A DNA stretch of 64,000 nt from Candidatus Rokuibacteriota bacterium (GCA_016184125.1 JACPDG010000062.1:1-64000); one strand, 5' to 3'. Shown: positions 1-8,827, counted from the stretch's first letter. Numbers and translations: made by a program. The notes: generated by a model from the letters alone, not told the origin.

Positions 1-2
1 GC

Positions 3-263
3 TACGATTCGATCTCCAACGCCGTCGATTCGATCGAGCGAGCCGGGTCGTTGGAGCCCGCGAAGGTGATCGAGGCCGTGGGCAAGCTCGACCGGAAGGG
101 GATCATCGGCCGGTTCCAGTTCGACCAGAAGCTCCAGCAGGGCAAGGACGGCCCGGACTTCCTGCCGGTGCCCATGGCCCAGATCCAGAACGGCAAGAGC
201 GTGATCGTGTGGCCGGAGTCGATGGCCGCGGCCAAGTACGTCCCACAGCCCTGGACCAAGTAG
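3..263 (+). CDS. ABC transporter substrate-binding protein, C-terminal end (partial)
   Basis: Only the last 86 codons are present; the gene runs in from the left edge. The frame reads through a lysine-rich 'VGKLDRKGIIGRFQFD' stretch and ends with a typical 'IVWPESMAAAKY' segment, as at the C-terminus of periplasmic Leu/Ile/Val-type binding proteins, where the mature chain closes the two-lobed fold. The four liv-type genes that follow support the call. It would capture the substrate in the periplasm and deliver it to LivH/LivM. The substrate itself cannot be read from this piece; in this family it may be an amino acid, amide or urea-like compound. Confidence 0.75.
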   Translation, partial: YDSISNAVDSIERAGSLEPAKVIEAVGKLDRKGIIGRFQFDQKLQQGKDGPDFLPVPMAQIQNGKSVIVWPESMAAAKYVPQPWTK

Positions 264-1036
264 CCACGGCGGGATCGGGCGAGGCCCTCCTCGAAGCCAG
301 GTCCGTCAGCAAACGCTTCGGGGGACTGAGAGCACTCGCCGGGGTGCGTCTCCTCCTCTCGCGGGGCGAGCTCCTCGGGCTCATCGGGCCCAACGGGGCG
401 GGGAAGACCACGCTCTTCAACGTCATCGCCGGCGTCTACCGGCCGGACGAGGGGAACGTCGTCTTCCAGGGGCGCGACATCACCCGGCTGCGTCCGCACG
501 CCCGCTGCCGGCTCGGGCTCGCCCGCACCTTCCAGCTCACCAAGCCGTTCCTCGGTCTGGGCGTCCTCGAGAACGTCACGCTGGGCGCCTACTACGGAGC
601 CAAAGGCGGACGGCCGGGCCTCGGCGAGGCGCGCGACCGCGCCGAAGACGTGCTGCGCCGGGTGGGGCTGGGCGGCAAGCGTGACCACCTCGCCTCGACG
701 CTGACGGTGGGGGAGCGAAAGCGGCTCGAGCTCGCGCGCGCCGTGGCCACGCAGCCGTCGGTCCTGCTCCTCGATGAGGTGGTGGCGGGGCTCAGCTCGG
801 CCGAGGTCGGCGAGATGATGGAGATCATCCGGTCGATCTGGGCGAGCGGCGTGACGATCCTGATGGTCGAGCACGTGATGCGGGCCGTGATGGGGATCTC
901 GCAGCGGATCGTCGTGCTCCACCAGGGACAGGTGCTCGCCGGCGGCACTCCCGCCACGGTGGCCAGCAACCCCGACGTCGTGTCCGCCTACCTGGGGAGC
1001 GCGAGCGCCCTGGCCGCTCCGACCGCCGGTGCTTGA
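209..1036 (+). CDS. livG: branched-chain amino acid ABC transporter ATPase LivG
   Basis: This is the cytoplasmic ATPase of a LivFGHM-type importer. Visible motifs are Walker A 'GPNGAGKTT', a divergent signature 'LTVGERKRLELARA', Walker B 'VLLLDEVVAGLS' and the switch histidine in 'VEHVM'. At 275 codons it is slightly longer than the usual ~255. The only start codon upstream of the conserved core is GTG at 209, which makes it overlap the binding-protein gene by 55 bp. No ATG, GTG or TTG lies between that gene's stop and the ATPase core, so either the long overlap is real or a base error hides the true start. It pairs with the LivF ATPase that overlaps it by 8 bp. Confidence 0.88.
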   Translation: MAGVDGRGQVRPTALDQVATAGSGEALLEARSVSKRFGGLRALAGVRLLLSRGELLGLIGPNGAGKTTLFNVIAGVYRPDEGNVVFQGRDITRLRPHARCRLGLARTFQLTKPFLGLGVLENVTLGAYYGAKGGRPGLGEARDRAEDVLRRVGLGGKRDHLASTLTVGERKRLELARAVATQPSVLLLDEVVAGLSSAEVGEMMEIIRSIWASGVTILMVEHVMRAVMGISQRIVVLHQGQVLAGGTPATVASNPDVVSAYLGSASALAAPTAGA

Positions 1037-1733
1037 CGTCCGCGGCCTCGACGTGCTCTACGGCGACGTTCAGGTCGTCTGGGACCTCTCGTTCACCGTG
1101 GACGCGGGAGAGATCGTGACCCTCCTCGGCGCGAACGGGGCGGGGAAGAGCACCACGCTCAAGACCATCTCCGGGCTGCTCCGGCCGCGGCGCGGTCACA
1201 TCCTCTTCGACGGCGTGTCCCTCGAGACCGTCCCTCCCGACCGGATCGTGGGGATGGGCGTGCTCCAGGTGCCGGAAGGACGGCGGCTCTGGCCGGGGAT
1301 GACCGTCCTCGAGAACCTCCGGCTCGGCGCGTACCCGAAGGGGGCGAGGGGAGAGGAGGGTGCGAGCCTCGAGGCTGTCTTCTCGCTCTTCCCGGTGCTC
1401 GCCGAGCGGCGGGGCCAGCTGGCCGGGACGCTCTCGGGCGGCGAGCAGCAGATGCTCGCGATCGGGCGCGCGCTCATGGCGCGCCCGCGCCTGCTCATGC
1501 TCGACGAGCCTTCCCTCGGTCTCGCCCCGAAGGTGATCGAGCGCATCTTCGAGGTGATCCAGGACGTGAGCCGCCGGGGCGTGACGGTCCTCCTGGTCGA
1601 GCAGAACGCGCACCTCGCGTTGAGCGTCGCCAACCGCGCGTACATCCTCGAGACCGGGCACCTCGTCCGCGCCGGCGCGGGGTCCGAGCTGCTGGCGGAC
1701 GCGGACGTCCGCCGCGCCTACCTGGGGGTCTGA
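1029..1733 (+). CDS. livF: branched-chain amino acid ABC transporter ATPase LivF
   Basis: This is the second ATPase of the importer, 234 residues, the normal size for LivF. Walker A is 'GANGAGKST', the signature 'LSGGEQQMLAIGRAL' is canonical, and Walker B is 'LLMLDEPSLGL', followed by 'VEQNAHLAL', the LivF-type H-loop region. It starts at a GTG eight bases before the livG stop, so the two are translationally coupled. It should form a heterodimer with LivG that drives LivH/LivM. Confidence 0.92.
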   Translation: MLDVRGLDVLYGDVQVVWDLSFTVDAGEIVTLLGANGAGKSTTLKTISGLLRPRRGHILFDGVSLETVPPDRIVGMGVLQVPEGRRLWPGMTVLENLRLGAYPKGARGEEGASLEAVFSLFPVLAERRGQLAGTLSGGEQQMLAIGRALMARPRLLMLDEPSLGLAPKVIERIFEVIQDVSRRGVTVLLVEQNAHLALSVANRAYILETGHLVRAGAGSELLADADVRRAYLGV

Positions 1734-1736
1734 GGG

Positions 1737-2612
1737 ATGTCCCCGGGGCTCGTCGTCGAGCAGATCTTCAACGGCCTGGTCTCGGGCGCGATCTACGCCC
1801 TCATGGCGAGCGGGCTCAGCCTCATCTGGGGCACGCTCAAGATGCTGAACTTCGCGCACGGCGAGTTCTACATGCTGGGCGGCTTCGGGGTCTACTTCGC
1901 GCTCCTGCTGGGAGGGTTGCCGCCGCTGGTCGCCGTGCCGGTGGCCATGCTCGGCGCGGCGGTCGTCGGCATGCTGCTCGAGCGCCTCGTGATCCACCCG
2001 CTGCTCGACAAGCCCGGGTGGGACGTGAGCCCCATCATCGCGACGCTCGGCGCGTCGATCCTGCTCCAGAATCTCGCCCTCCACCTCTGGGGCGAGCGGT
2101 TCAAGAACATCCCGTACTACATCGAGGGCGGGGTGAACCTGTTCGGGATCCGGATGGCCTGGCAGAGGGTCCTGATCGTGGCGGTCACGGTCGTGGTGAT
2201 CGTGGTGGTGGTCGCCGCCCTCAGGCGCAGCCGCTGGGGGATGGCGCTGCGCGCCACCGCGCAGGACCGCGACGCGGCGGTGCTCGCGGGGATCGACGTC
2301 TACGCCGTCTATTTGTGGACGCTGGGGCTCACCGCCGCGCTGGCGGCGCTGGCGGCCGCGATGCTGGCGCCCATCTACTCCATCAACCCGTGGATGGGCA
2401 CGGCGCTCCTGCTGAAGGCCTTCATCGTGTGCGTGCTGGGAGGGCTCGGAAGCCTGGAAGGCGCGATCCTTGGCGGCGTGCTGCTCGGCACGACGGAGAG
2501 CCTCACGGTCCTCCTGTGGTCGTCCGAGTGGAAGGACGTCGTCGCCTTCGTCCTGCTGATCCTGGTCCTGTGGGTGCGTCCCGCGGGGCTGATGGGTACG
2601 CGGGAGTGGTGA
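1737..2612 (+). CDS. livH: branched-chain amino acid ABC transporter permease LivH
   Basis: This is an inner-membrane permease of 291 residues with about eight hydrophobic segments. The N-terminal 'IFNGLVSGAIYALMASGLSL' and the 'NFAHGEFYMLGG' loop are family hallmarks; the later 'RATAQDRDAAVLAGID' is the conserved cytoplasmic loop that contacts the ATPases. The gene begins four bases after livF and its TGA overlaps the livM ATG, so it is inside one operon. It forms the transmembrane channel with LivM. Confidence 0.92.
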   Translation: MSPGLVVEQIFNGLVSGAIYALMASGLSLIWGTLKMLNFAHGEFYMLGGFGVYFALLLGGLPPLVAVPVAMLGAAVVGMLLERLVIHPLLDKPGWDVSPIIATLGASILLQNLALHLWGERFKNIPYYIEGGVNLFGIRMAWQRVLIVAVTVVVIVVVVAALRRSRWGMALRATAQDRDAAVLAGIDVYAVYLWTLGLTAALAALAAAMLAPIYSINPWMGTALLLKAFIVCVLGGLGSLEGAILGGVLLGTTESLTVLLWSSEWKDVVAFVLLILVLWVRPAGLMGTREW

Positions 2613-3580
2613 TGCTCCGGCGAGCGCTCGACGGCGGCGGCGTCTACCTCGTGCTCGCGGGCCTCCTGGCCCTGGTCCCCCTCGTGAACTCCGACGCGTA
2701 CTTCGTCCACATCCTCACGCTCTCGCTCATGCACTCGGCGCTCGCCTCGAGCTGGAACCTGATCTGCGGCTACACCGGCCTCTTCAGCTTCGGCCATCAG
2801 GCGTTCTTCGGTCTCGGAGCCTACGTCTCGTCGCTGATGGCGATGAAGGCCGGGCTCTCGCCCTGGCTGGGCCTGGTGGTGGGCGGCGGCGTAGCCGCGG
2901 CCGCCGGGTTCGTGATCGCCCTCCCGTGCCTCCGGCTGCGCGCGCCGCCCTACATCGCCATCGCGACCCTCGGCTTCGCGGAGATCTGCCGGTTCACTGC
3001 GATGAACCTGGTGGGGCTGACGCGGGGCGAGCTGGGGCTCTGGGGCATCCCCGAGATGACCCCGGTGCCGGTGCCCGGCGTCGGCCAGGTGTCGTTCACG
3101 GGCCAGCGCGTCCCCTACTTCTATCTGATGCTGGCCATCTACGTGGCGATGATGGCCCTCCTCTACTGGCTCGTGCGCTCGCCCCTCGGGCTGGCGCTCA
3201 AGTCGGTGCGGGACTCGGAGGACGCCGCGGAGTCGCTGGGCGTGGACATCGTGCGGACGAAGATCTTGATCTTCGTCCTGAGCTCGTTCCTGGCCGGCGT
3301 GGTGGGCGCGTTCTACGCCCACTACGTGCTGATCCTGACGCCGTCCTCGGTGCTCTCGGTGGGCGTGATGATCGAGATCGTGGCGATGACGCTCATCGGC
3401 GGCCTCGGCACGTTCCTCGGCCCCACCGTCGGCGCCTTCGGGATCACGCTCCTCCTCGAGTACATGCGCGTGCTGGGCGACTATCGGCTCCTCATCTATG
3501 GAGCGCTCCTGATCGCGATCATCCTGTTCATCCCCGAAGGGATCGCGAAGCGGCTGCTGCCCCGGCGGGTCGCGCTCTGA
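2612..3580 (+). CDS. livM: branched-chain amino acid ABC transporter permease LivM
   Basis: This is the second permease, 322 residues. I place the start at the ATG overlapping the livH stop (ATGA); the frame stays open further upstream, but that part is a shadow of livH. Family markers are 'ASSWNLICGYTGLFSFGHQAFFG', near the N-terminus, and 'SVRDSEDAAESLGVD', the ATPase-contact loop. It is the last gene of the transport operon, and no strong terminator is visible after it before a decayed gene on the other strand. Confidence 0.92.
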   Translation: MLRRALDGGGVYLVLAGLLALVPLVNSDAYFVHILTLSLMHSALASSWNLICGYTGLFSFGHQAFFGLGAYVSSLMAMKAGLSPWLGLVVGGGVAAAAGFVIALPCLRLRAPPYIAIATLGFAEICRFTAMNLVGLTRGELGLWGIPEMTPVPVPGVGQVSFTGQRVPYFYLMLAIYVAMMALLYWLVRSPLGLALKSVRDSEDAAESLGVDIVRTKILIFVLSSFLAGVVGAFYAHYVLILTPSSVLSVGVMIEIVAMTLIGGLGTFLGPTVGAFGITLLLEYMRVLGDYRLLIYGALLIAIILFIPEGIAKRLLPRRVAL

Positions 3581-3589
3581 CACGGACGA

Positions 3590-3817
3590 TCAGGCCACGC
3601 CGCAGTCGTCGAGGGCGAGCGTCGCGATCACCTTCGTGACCTCCTTGACGCTGCCGAGGTCCACCCACTCGTCGGCGCCGTGCAGGCGGGCGCCCGAGGG
3701 CCCGTAGCAGGTCGCGGGAAGGTCCTGGTGGACGACCCAGAAGCGGCAGTCGGTCACGGCGGTGGCGACGTTGTGCTCGGCGGGCCGCTCCCTGGCCGTC
3801 GCGGCCGGCGGCCATGC
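3590..3817 (-). pseudogene. remnant of an M20-family (ArgE/DapE-like) deacylase, C-terminal end
   Basis: Read on the minus strand, this stretch encodes about 65 recognisable residues ending at a natural TGA: 'EHNVATAVTDCRFW', then 'YGPSGARLHGADEWVDL' and a C-terminal 'VTKVIATLALDDCG'. This matches the end of acetylornithine deacetylase/succinyl-diaminopimelate desuccinylase-type peptidases, where 'GPxGxxxHGxDEwV' carries the conserved C-terminal metal-site histidine. The frame is closed by a stop at 3818, and the catalytic N-terminal 300 or so residues are missing. It is a ghost left between two operons. I am fairly sure of the family and cannot assign a substrate. Confidence 0.7.
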
Positions 3818-3945
3818 TTACGGCCGCGCGAGACCTCACCTCAAGCGTGAAAGATCTCGGGAAAGCGCTTGACGCTGTGGGGTGGCTCCGTCACTATCGC
3901 ACGCGCAATCGGGAACGATCCAATCACGTCCAACCGGAGCAGGAG

Positions 3946-4515
3946 ATGCCGGTCTACAACGGCCTCGCCGTCCCGGAGCAGCTCAACATCGCCGACTACA
4001 CCGTGGACTGCCACGTCAGGGCGGGCCGGGGGGACCTGGTGGCGATCCACTACCAGGACCAGCGAGTCACCTTCGCCGAGCTCCAGGCGGCGGCGAACCG
4101 GTTCGGCAACGCGCTCCGGGGCCTCGGCGTCGTGCGCGGCGATCACGTCCTGACGCTTCTGCCCAACCGCCCCGAGACGCTGGTCTCCATCCTCGGAGCG
4201 ATGAAGATCGGCGCGGTCCCGGTTCCGGTCAGCACCCTCTACCGGGCCCGTGACCTCGAGGCGGTAGTCTTCAACAGCGATGCGGTGGCGCTCGTCACCT
4301 CGCGCGAGCACCTCGCCGTGATCGAGGAGATCCGGCCCCGGCTGCCGCCCTTCACGCGGGTCCTCGTCGACGAGATCCCGAAGACGCTCACGGGGAAGAT
4401 CAAGCGCAAAGAGCTCAGGGACGCCGAGGAGCGGGCGGCGGCGCGTGAGGGAGGATCGCGGTCACGGGGCCCAGGCGCAGGCCAGACGCCGACCACGAGA
4501 GGGAGGAGCCGATGA
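3946..4515 (+). pseudogene. AMP-dependent acyl-CoA ligase with large internal deletion
   Basis: The first ~160 residues are the N-terminus of an acyl-CoA synthetase ('TFAELQAAANRFGNALRGLG', then 'HVLTLLPNRPETLVSILGAM'). The reading frame then jumps directly to the extreme C-terminus, 'IPKTLTGKIKRKELRD', which holds the catalytic lysine of the A10 motif. The phosphate-binding 'TSGTTG'-type loop and about 300 residues between are absent. The product, 189 residues against a usual 520-550, cannot be an active ligase. The deletion is in frame, so a stable protein could still be made. Start chosen at the ATG opening 'MPVYNGLAVPEQ'; an upstream in-frame extension to 3814 lacks family similarity. The RidA-like gene overlaps its stop by 4 bp. 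Confidence 0.8.
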
Positions 4516-4940
4516 CCGTGAAGCGACAGATCCTGACGCCGAAGTCTGTGCCACCGCCGCCGCCTGGGCGCTACTCCCACGTGGCGATCGTCGAGGCCCC
4601 GCGCCTGATGTTCGTGTCCGGCCAGATCTCGGTAGATGCCAACGGCAAGGTGGTCGGTGAGGGGGACTTCAAGCGGCAGTTCACGCAGGTCTACCAGAAC
4701 CTTGGCGCGATCCTCGGGGAGTACGGCGCCGGTTTCGGTGATGTCGTGAAGTTCACGACTTACCTGGTGAACGCGACCGATCTCCTCAGGTTCCACGAGC
4801 TCCGCGCCCGGCTCTACAATCGGCTCTATCCGAAGGGCGACTATCCGACGAACACGCTGCTCGTGGTCGACCGGCTCGTCCTCGAGGGGCTCCTTCTCGA
4901 GATCGAGGCGGTCGTAGCGCTCGATGGAGCCAGAAGGTGA
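4512..4940 (+). CDS. RidA/YjgF-family protein lacking the catalytic arginine
   Basis: The product has 142 residues with the Rid fold hallmarks 'MFVSGQISVDANGKVVGEGDF', 'QVYQNLGAIL' and a C-terminal 'LLLEIEAVVAL'. Classical RidA enzymes hydrolyse reactive enamines/imines and need an arginine in 'YPxRxxVxVxxL'. Here the same place reads 'YPTNTLLVVDRL', with asparagine where the arginine should be, so imine deaminase activity is doubtful. It belongs rather to one of the Rid-like groups found beside degradation genes. It overlaps the broken ligase gene (ATGA) and precedes an amidase, consistent with a catabolic operon. Confidence 0.85.
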   Translation: MTVKRQILTPKSVPPPPPGRYSHVAIVEAPRLMFVSGQISVDANGKVVGEGDFKRQFTQVYQNLGAILGEYGAGFGDVVKFTTYLVNATDLLRFHELRARLYNRLYPKGDYPTNTLLVVDRLVLEGLLLEIEAVVALDGARR

Positions 4941-5002
4941 ACGCGGGTCCCATCATAATCGGCGAGGACCTCCTCGAGGTCTGACGCCTGGAGAGACTGC
5001 CT

Positions 5003-6454
5003 ATGCTGCCGCTGCCATTTCGATCCGCGAAGGACCTCGCCGCTGCCGTCCGCAGGAAGACGGTCGGCGCCGTCGAGCTGCTCGAGCTCTACGTCGCGCG
5101 CATGGAGAAGTACAATCCTCGGCTCAACGCGATCGTCGTGACCGATCTCCTCGGGGCGCGCGCCCGCGCCCGCGCGGCGGATCGCGCGCTCGCGCGCGGC
5201 CAGGTGTGGGGACCACTCCACGGCGTCCCGATCACCGTGAAGGAGTCGTTCGACGTGGCCGGTATGCCGACCACGTGGGGCGTGCCGGAGCTGAAGGACT
5301 CGGTCGCCACGAAGAACGCCCTCCTCGTGGACCGGCTCCTCGGCGCGGGCGCGGTCCTGTTCGGGAAGACGAACGTCCCGCTCTACCTCGCGGACTGGCA
5401 GAGCTACAACGCGATCTACGGCACGACGCGCAATCCCTGGGATCCGGAGCGCGTCCCCGGCGGGTCGTCGGGCGGCGCGGCGGCGGCGCTCGCCGCCGGG
5501 CTCACCGGGCTCGAGGCGGGCAGCGACATCGGCGCCTCGATCCGGAATCCGGCGCACTATTGCGGCGTGTTCGGCCACAAGCCGACGTGGGGGATCGTGT
5601 CGCCGCGCGGGCAGGCGCTGCACGGCAACGTCGCGGAGACGGACATCGCGGTCGTCGGCCCGATGGCGCGGAGCGCCGACGACCTCGATCTGGCGCTCCG
5701 GATCGTCGCGGGCCCGGACGAGGTCGACGGCGCCGGCTGGCAACTGCGGCTCCCGCCGCCCCGGAAGAAGACGTTGCGCGAGTACCGCGTCGCGGTCGTG
5801 CTCGCCGATCCGAACTGTGACGTCGACGTCGAGGTCCAGGACCGCCTTCAAGCGGTGGCCGACTTCCTCGGGCGCAAGCGCGCGAAGGTGAGCGACCGCG
5901 GGCGCCCCGACGTGGACACGCGCGAGGCGCACCGGGTGTACATCCAGCTCCTGCGTTCGGCAACGTGCGGTCGGCTCACCGCCGAGGAGTTCGACAGGAA
6001 CCGCGACGCCGCGCGACGCGTCGCGCCCGACGACGAGAGCTACTACGCGCGGATGGTGAGGGCGAACACGCTCTACCACAGGGACTGGCTGGCGGCGAAC
6101 GAGACGCGCCACCGGATGCGGCTCAGGTGGGCGGAGTTCTTCAAGGACTGGGACGTGCTGCTCTGCCCGGCCGCCGCCTCGGCGGCGTTCCCCCACGATC
6201 AAGAGGGTGAGCGCCACGAGCGGACCATCGTCGTCAATGGCAAGCGCGTGCCGACGACGGACCAGATGTTCTGGGCGGGGTACTCGTGCCTCGTCTACCT
6301 GCCGGCCACCGTGGCCCCGTGCGGGTTCACGCCCGCCGGCCTCCCGGTCGGCGTGCAGATCGTCGCGCCCCAGTACGGCGACCGCACGGCCATCCACTTC
6401 GCGCGGCTGCTGGAGCGCGAGTTCCAGGCGTTCGTGCCGCCCGAGGGATATTAG
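5003..6454 (+). CDS. amidase-signature family amidase
   Basis: This 483-residue amidohydrolase has the Ser-cisSer-Lys triad visible as K80 in 'PITVKES', S155 in 'GGSSGG' and S179 in 'GSDIGAS'. The family hydrolyses C-N amide bonds, and the C-terminal 'AGLPVGVQIVAPQYGDRTAI' is standard. The long insertion after residue 250 ('PPPRKKTLREYRV' onward) and the 'HYCGVFGHKPT' segment resemble 6-aminohexanoate-oligomer/peptide-amide type members more than GatA; no gatB or gatC is nearby. The substrate is unknown. It may share a transcript with the Rid-like gene 62 bp upstream. An efficient hairpin follows it. Confidence 0.88.
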   Translation: MLPLPFRSAKDLAAAVRRKTVGAVELLELYVARMEKYNPRLNAIVVTDLLGARARARAADRALARGQVWGPLHGVPITVKESFDVAGMPTTWGVPELKDSVATKNALLVDRLLGAGAVLFGKTNVPLYLADWQSYNAIYGTTRNPWDPERVPGGSSGGAAAALAAGLTGLEAGSDIGASIRNPAHYCGVFGHKPTWGIVSPRGQALHGNVAETDIAVVGPMARSADDLDLALRIVAGPDEVDGAGWQLRLPPPRKKTLREYRVAVVLADPNCDVDVEVQDRLQAVADFLGRKRAKVSDRGRPDVDTREAHRVYIQLLRSATCGRLTAEEFDRNRDAARRVAPDDESYYARMVRANTLYHRDWLAANETRHRMRLRWAEFFKDWDVLLCPAAASAAFPHDQEGERHERTIVVNGKRVPTTDQMFWAGYSCLVYLPATVAPCGFTPAGLPVGVQIVAPQYGDRTAIHFARLLEREFQAFVPPEGY

Positions 6455-6481
6455 CCTCGTCACCATCGGCGCCAGCCGCGC

Positions 6482-6520
6482 ACAGGGGAGGGAACGGACG
6501 CTCCCTCCCCTGTCGTGTTT
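6482..6520 (+). terminator. Rho-independent terminator after the amidase
   Basis: A perfect 12-bp inverted repeat, ACAGGGGAGGGA and its complement, with an 8-nt loop, is followed by GTGTTTTCA. It begins 28 bp after the amidase stop. The NrfD gene on the other strand ends 109 bp further on, so it may act in both directions. Confidence 0.8.
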
Positions 6521-6628
6521 TCAGCGATCACGCGCGAGACGCGCGCGCCTCAAGAGCGTGCCAGTCGAGGTCCGGCCGACGATTTCGGCGTTTCGTCGTC
6601 GACGCCCACTCTCCGTAGGGAAGTCGCG

Positions 6629-7933
6629 CTAGTGATCGGTGCGTCGCAGCGACATGGCCGACCCGGCTGGCGCGGGCTCCAGCCCTCGCGGCGCGGTCGC
6701 CGCGTCAGCTTCGGGCATGCGGTCACTCTGGAACTCGCCGAGGGAGATCGGCACGGCGACCTTCAGCAGGAGCGTGAACACCAGGAACCCCACGGCGAAG
6801 ACGCCGGCGGCGACGCGCACCTCGGTGATCGTCGGGTAGTACTCGTAGATCTCGCCGAGGGTGTCCGGCGTCAGGCCCGGGATGATGAGCCCCATCCCCT
6901 TCTCGATGTACACGCCGGCGTAGGTCGCGACGCACCCGAGGTTCAGCGTGATCCAGTTGTTCCGCGTCGTGGGGACGATGAACAGCAGGAACGCGGTCAG
7001 GTTCAGGCTCACCGCCGTCCACGCGTACGGCACCATCGTGCGATGGCCGTCGAGCCCCTCGAACCAGTACTGCGTGAACCGCAGGTGCTCCGTCGCCGAG
7101 TAGTATTCCTTGAACGCCTCCGCGCCGTGCAGGAACAGGTTCAGGAACATCGCGTACGCCATCAGCTCGGCGATCTTGGCGATCGCGCTCTGCTGGATCT
7201 CGAACCGGGTGAAGCGCCGCAGCAGCTGCAGCAGGATGAGCAGGATGGCGGGCCCCGAGGAGAAGGCCGAGGCGAGGAACTGCGGCGCGAGGATCGACGC
7301 GTTCCAGTACGGGCGCGCGGCCAGGCCGTTGTAGAGGAACGCGGTCACCGTGTGGATGCCGACGGCCAGCGGGATCGACAGCAGCACCAGCGGCACGACG
7401 AAGCGCTTGTCGTACTCCCGACCCGAGAACGCGCGGTAGAGGATGTGCGTGACGACGACGACGTTGACGACGAAGTAGAGGTTCAGCACGAGCACGTCCC
7501 ACGCGAGGAGCGAGCGGGGGAAGTTCATGTGCCCGATCCCCGGGATGAGGTGCCAGACGCGGTCCGGCCGGCCGACGTCGACGAGCACGAACAGCATGCT
7601 CATGACGATGGCGCTGATTGCGAGCAGCTCGCCGATGATGACGATCTCGCGGATCGGCTTCCAGTGGTAGACGTACGCCGGGATCACGAGGACCACGGCG
7701 GCCGCGGCGACGCCGACCAGGAACGTGAAGTTCCCGATGTAGAACCCCCAGCTGACCTGGTCCCGCATCGCCGTCACGATCAGGCCCTCGGACACCTGGG
7801 TGACGTAGGCGGCGACGCCCGACGCGACGAGCGCGACGAGCGTCGCGACCCACACCCAGTACACGGCCGGGCCGCGGAGCATGAGCCCGATGCTTCCTGC
7901 GACGAATCGAGAGAACTGGCGCAAGGTCGTCAC
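6629..7933 (-). CDS. NrfD/PsrC/DsrP-family integral membrane quinol-interacting subunit
   Basis: The product has 434 residues and about ten hydrophobic helices, the layout of NrfD-like subunits that exchange electrons with membrane quinones. It opens with a GTG 12 bp after the ferredoxin gene. Helices begin around 'GPAVYWVWVATLVALVASGV', with later 'GFYIGNFTFLVGVAAAAVV' and 'WDVLVLNLYFVVNVVVV'. With the upstream four-cluster ferredoxin and tetrahaem cytochrome it would form a membrane complex like NrfBCD or DsrJOP that passes electrons between (mena)quinol and periplasmic carriers. No molybdopterin or other catalytic subunit is present, so the direction of flow and terminal partner are unknown. 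Confidence 0.85.
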   Translation of the reverse strand: MTTLRQFSRFVAGSIGLMLRGPAVYWVWVATLVALVASGVAAYVTQVSEGLIVTAMRDQVSWGFYIGNFTFLVGVAAAAVVLVIPAYVYHWKPIREIVIIGELLAISAIVMSMLFVLVDVGRPDRVWHLIPGIGHMNFPRSLLAWDVLVLNLYFVVNVVVVTHILYRAFSGREYDKRFVVPLVLLSIPLAVGIHTVTAFLYNGLAARPYWNASILAPQFLASAFSSGPAILLILLQLLRRFTRFEIQQSAIAKIAELMAYAMFLNLFLHGAEAFKEYYSATEHLRFTQYWFEGLDGHRTMVPYAWTAVSLNLTAFLLFIVPTTRNNWITLNLGCVATYAGVYIEKGMGLIIPGLTPDTLGEIYEYYPTITEVRVAAGVFAVGFLVFTLLLKVAVPISLGEFQSDRMPEADAATAPRGLEPAPAGSAMSLRRTDH

Positions 7934-7945
7934 GGGGCCCTCGCG

Positions 7946-8827
7946 CTACGTCCCGTAGAAGTAGAAGAACTTCGGCATCGTATTGAGCTCCGGTTTGAGG
8001 ACGAGCACCCGCTTGTGCTCGATGATGTAGCGGATCTCGCTCTCGGGATCGAGCAGGTTGCCGAACTTCCGCGCGCCGACGGGGCACACCTCGACGCACG
8101 CCGGGTACCGCCCCGCGCGCGTGCGCTGGATGCACCACGTGCATTTCTCGACGACCCCCTTCGGTCGCGGACGGTTTCCGAGATAGTGCGTGTTGGGGTT
8201 GAGCTGCCCCTCCGGGATCGTCGGCTCGCTCCAGTTGAAGTGGCGCGCGCCGTAGGGACACGCCGCCATGCAGTAGCGGCACCCGATGCACCAGTCGTAG
8301 TCGATCACCACGATGCCGTCCGGATCGACCCGCGTGGCGCCGGTGGGGCAGACCTTCGTGCACGGCGTGTTGTCGCACTGCTGGCACGCGACCGGCACGT
8401 AGAAGTGCTTCTCCCGCGGGACCTTGTCCGCCTCGTAATACGGGTCCGCGTGGGCGAAGTCGATGCCCTTCTCCTTGTCCATCTCGAGCACGCGGATCCA
8501 GTGGACCTGCGGGTCGCGCGACAGGTTGTTCTCCTCGACGCACGCGTACACGCAGCGCCGGCAGCCGATACACCGGGAGACGTCGAGGGCGTACGCGAAC
8601 TTGACGCCCGGGATCGGCGGGGTATCGGCGACGGTGACGGCGGTGCCGTACTTCTCCGTGTAGTCGCGCTCCATGTCGCGGATGAGCGTGCGCAGGCGAT
8701 CGCGCGGCATGTCGAACAGCCGCTTCGGACCGCAGGCGGTCATCAGGAACCCCGCCGCCGCGGCCGCGGTGCAGGACGCGAACTGCCGCCGCGTCATCCC
8801 GCGCTCCTGCTTCGCCGTGGGCTCCAT
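7946..8827 (-). CDS. periplasmic ferredoxin-like subunit with four [4Fe-4S] motifs (DsrO/NrfC type), Tat lipoprotein
   Basis: The product has 293 residues. A twin-arginine signal 'TRRQFASC' (R13-R14) runs into a hydrophobic stretch with lipobox 'LMTAC' (Cys32), so it is probably exported folded and lipid-anchored. Four cysteine motifs follow: 'CIGCRRCVYAC' from residue 86, 'CQQCDNTPCTKVCP', 'CIGCRYCMAACP', and 'CTWCIQRTRAGRYPACVEVCP'. This is the ferredoxin wire between a cytochrome and an NrfD membrane partner. Its ATG overlaps the cytochrome stop (ATGA), and the membrane subunit follows 12 bp later. It is most like DsrO/NrfC/HmeA proteins; the specific pathway is unassigned. Confidence 0.87.
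   Translation of the reverse strand: MEPTAKQERGMTRRQFASCTAAAAAGFLMTACGPKRLFDMPRDRLRTLIRDMERDYTEKYGTAVTVADTPPIPGVKFAYALDVSRCIGCRRCVYACVEENNLSRDPQVHWIRVLEMDKEKGIDFAHADPYYEADKVPREKHFYVPVACQQCDNTPCTKVCPTGATRVDPDGIVVIDYDWCIGCRYCMAACPYGARHFNWSEPTIPEGQLNPNTHYLGNRPRPKGVVEKCTWCIQRTRAGRYPACVEVCPVGARKFGNLLDPESEIRYIIEHKRVLVLKPELNTMPKFFYFYGT

Noticed and set aside
825..2084. Long antisense frame over livF/livH (419 codons)
   Set aside because: High-GC shadow: His/Arg/Glu/Asp-rich low-complexity translation opposite well-supported transporter genes.
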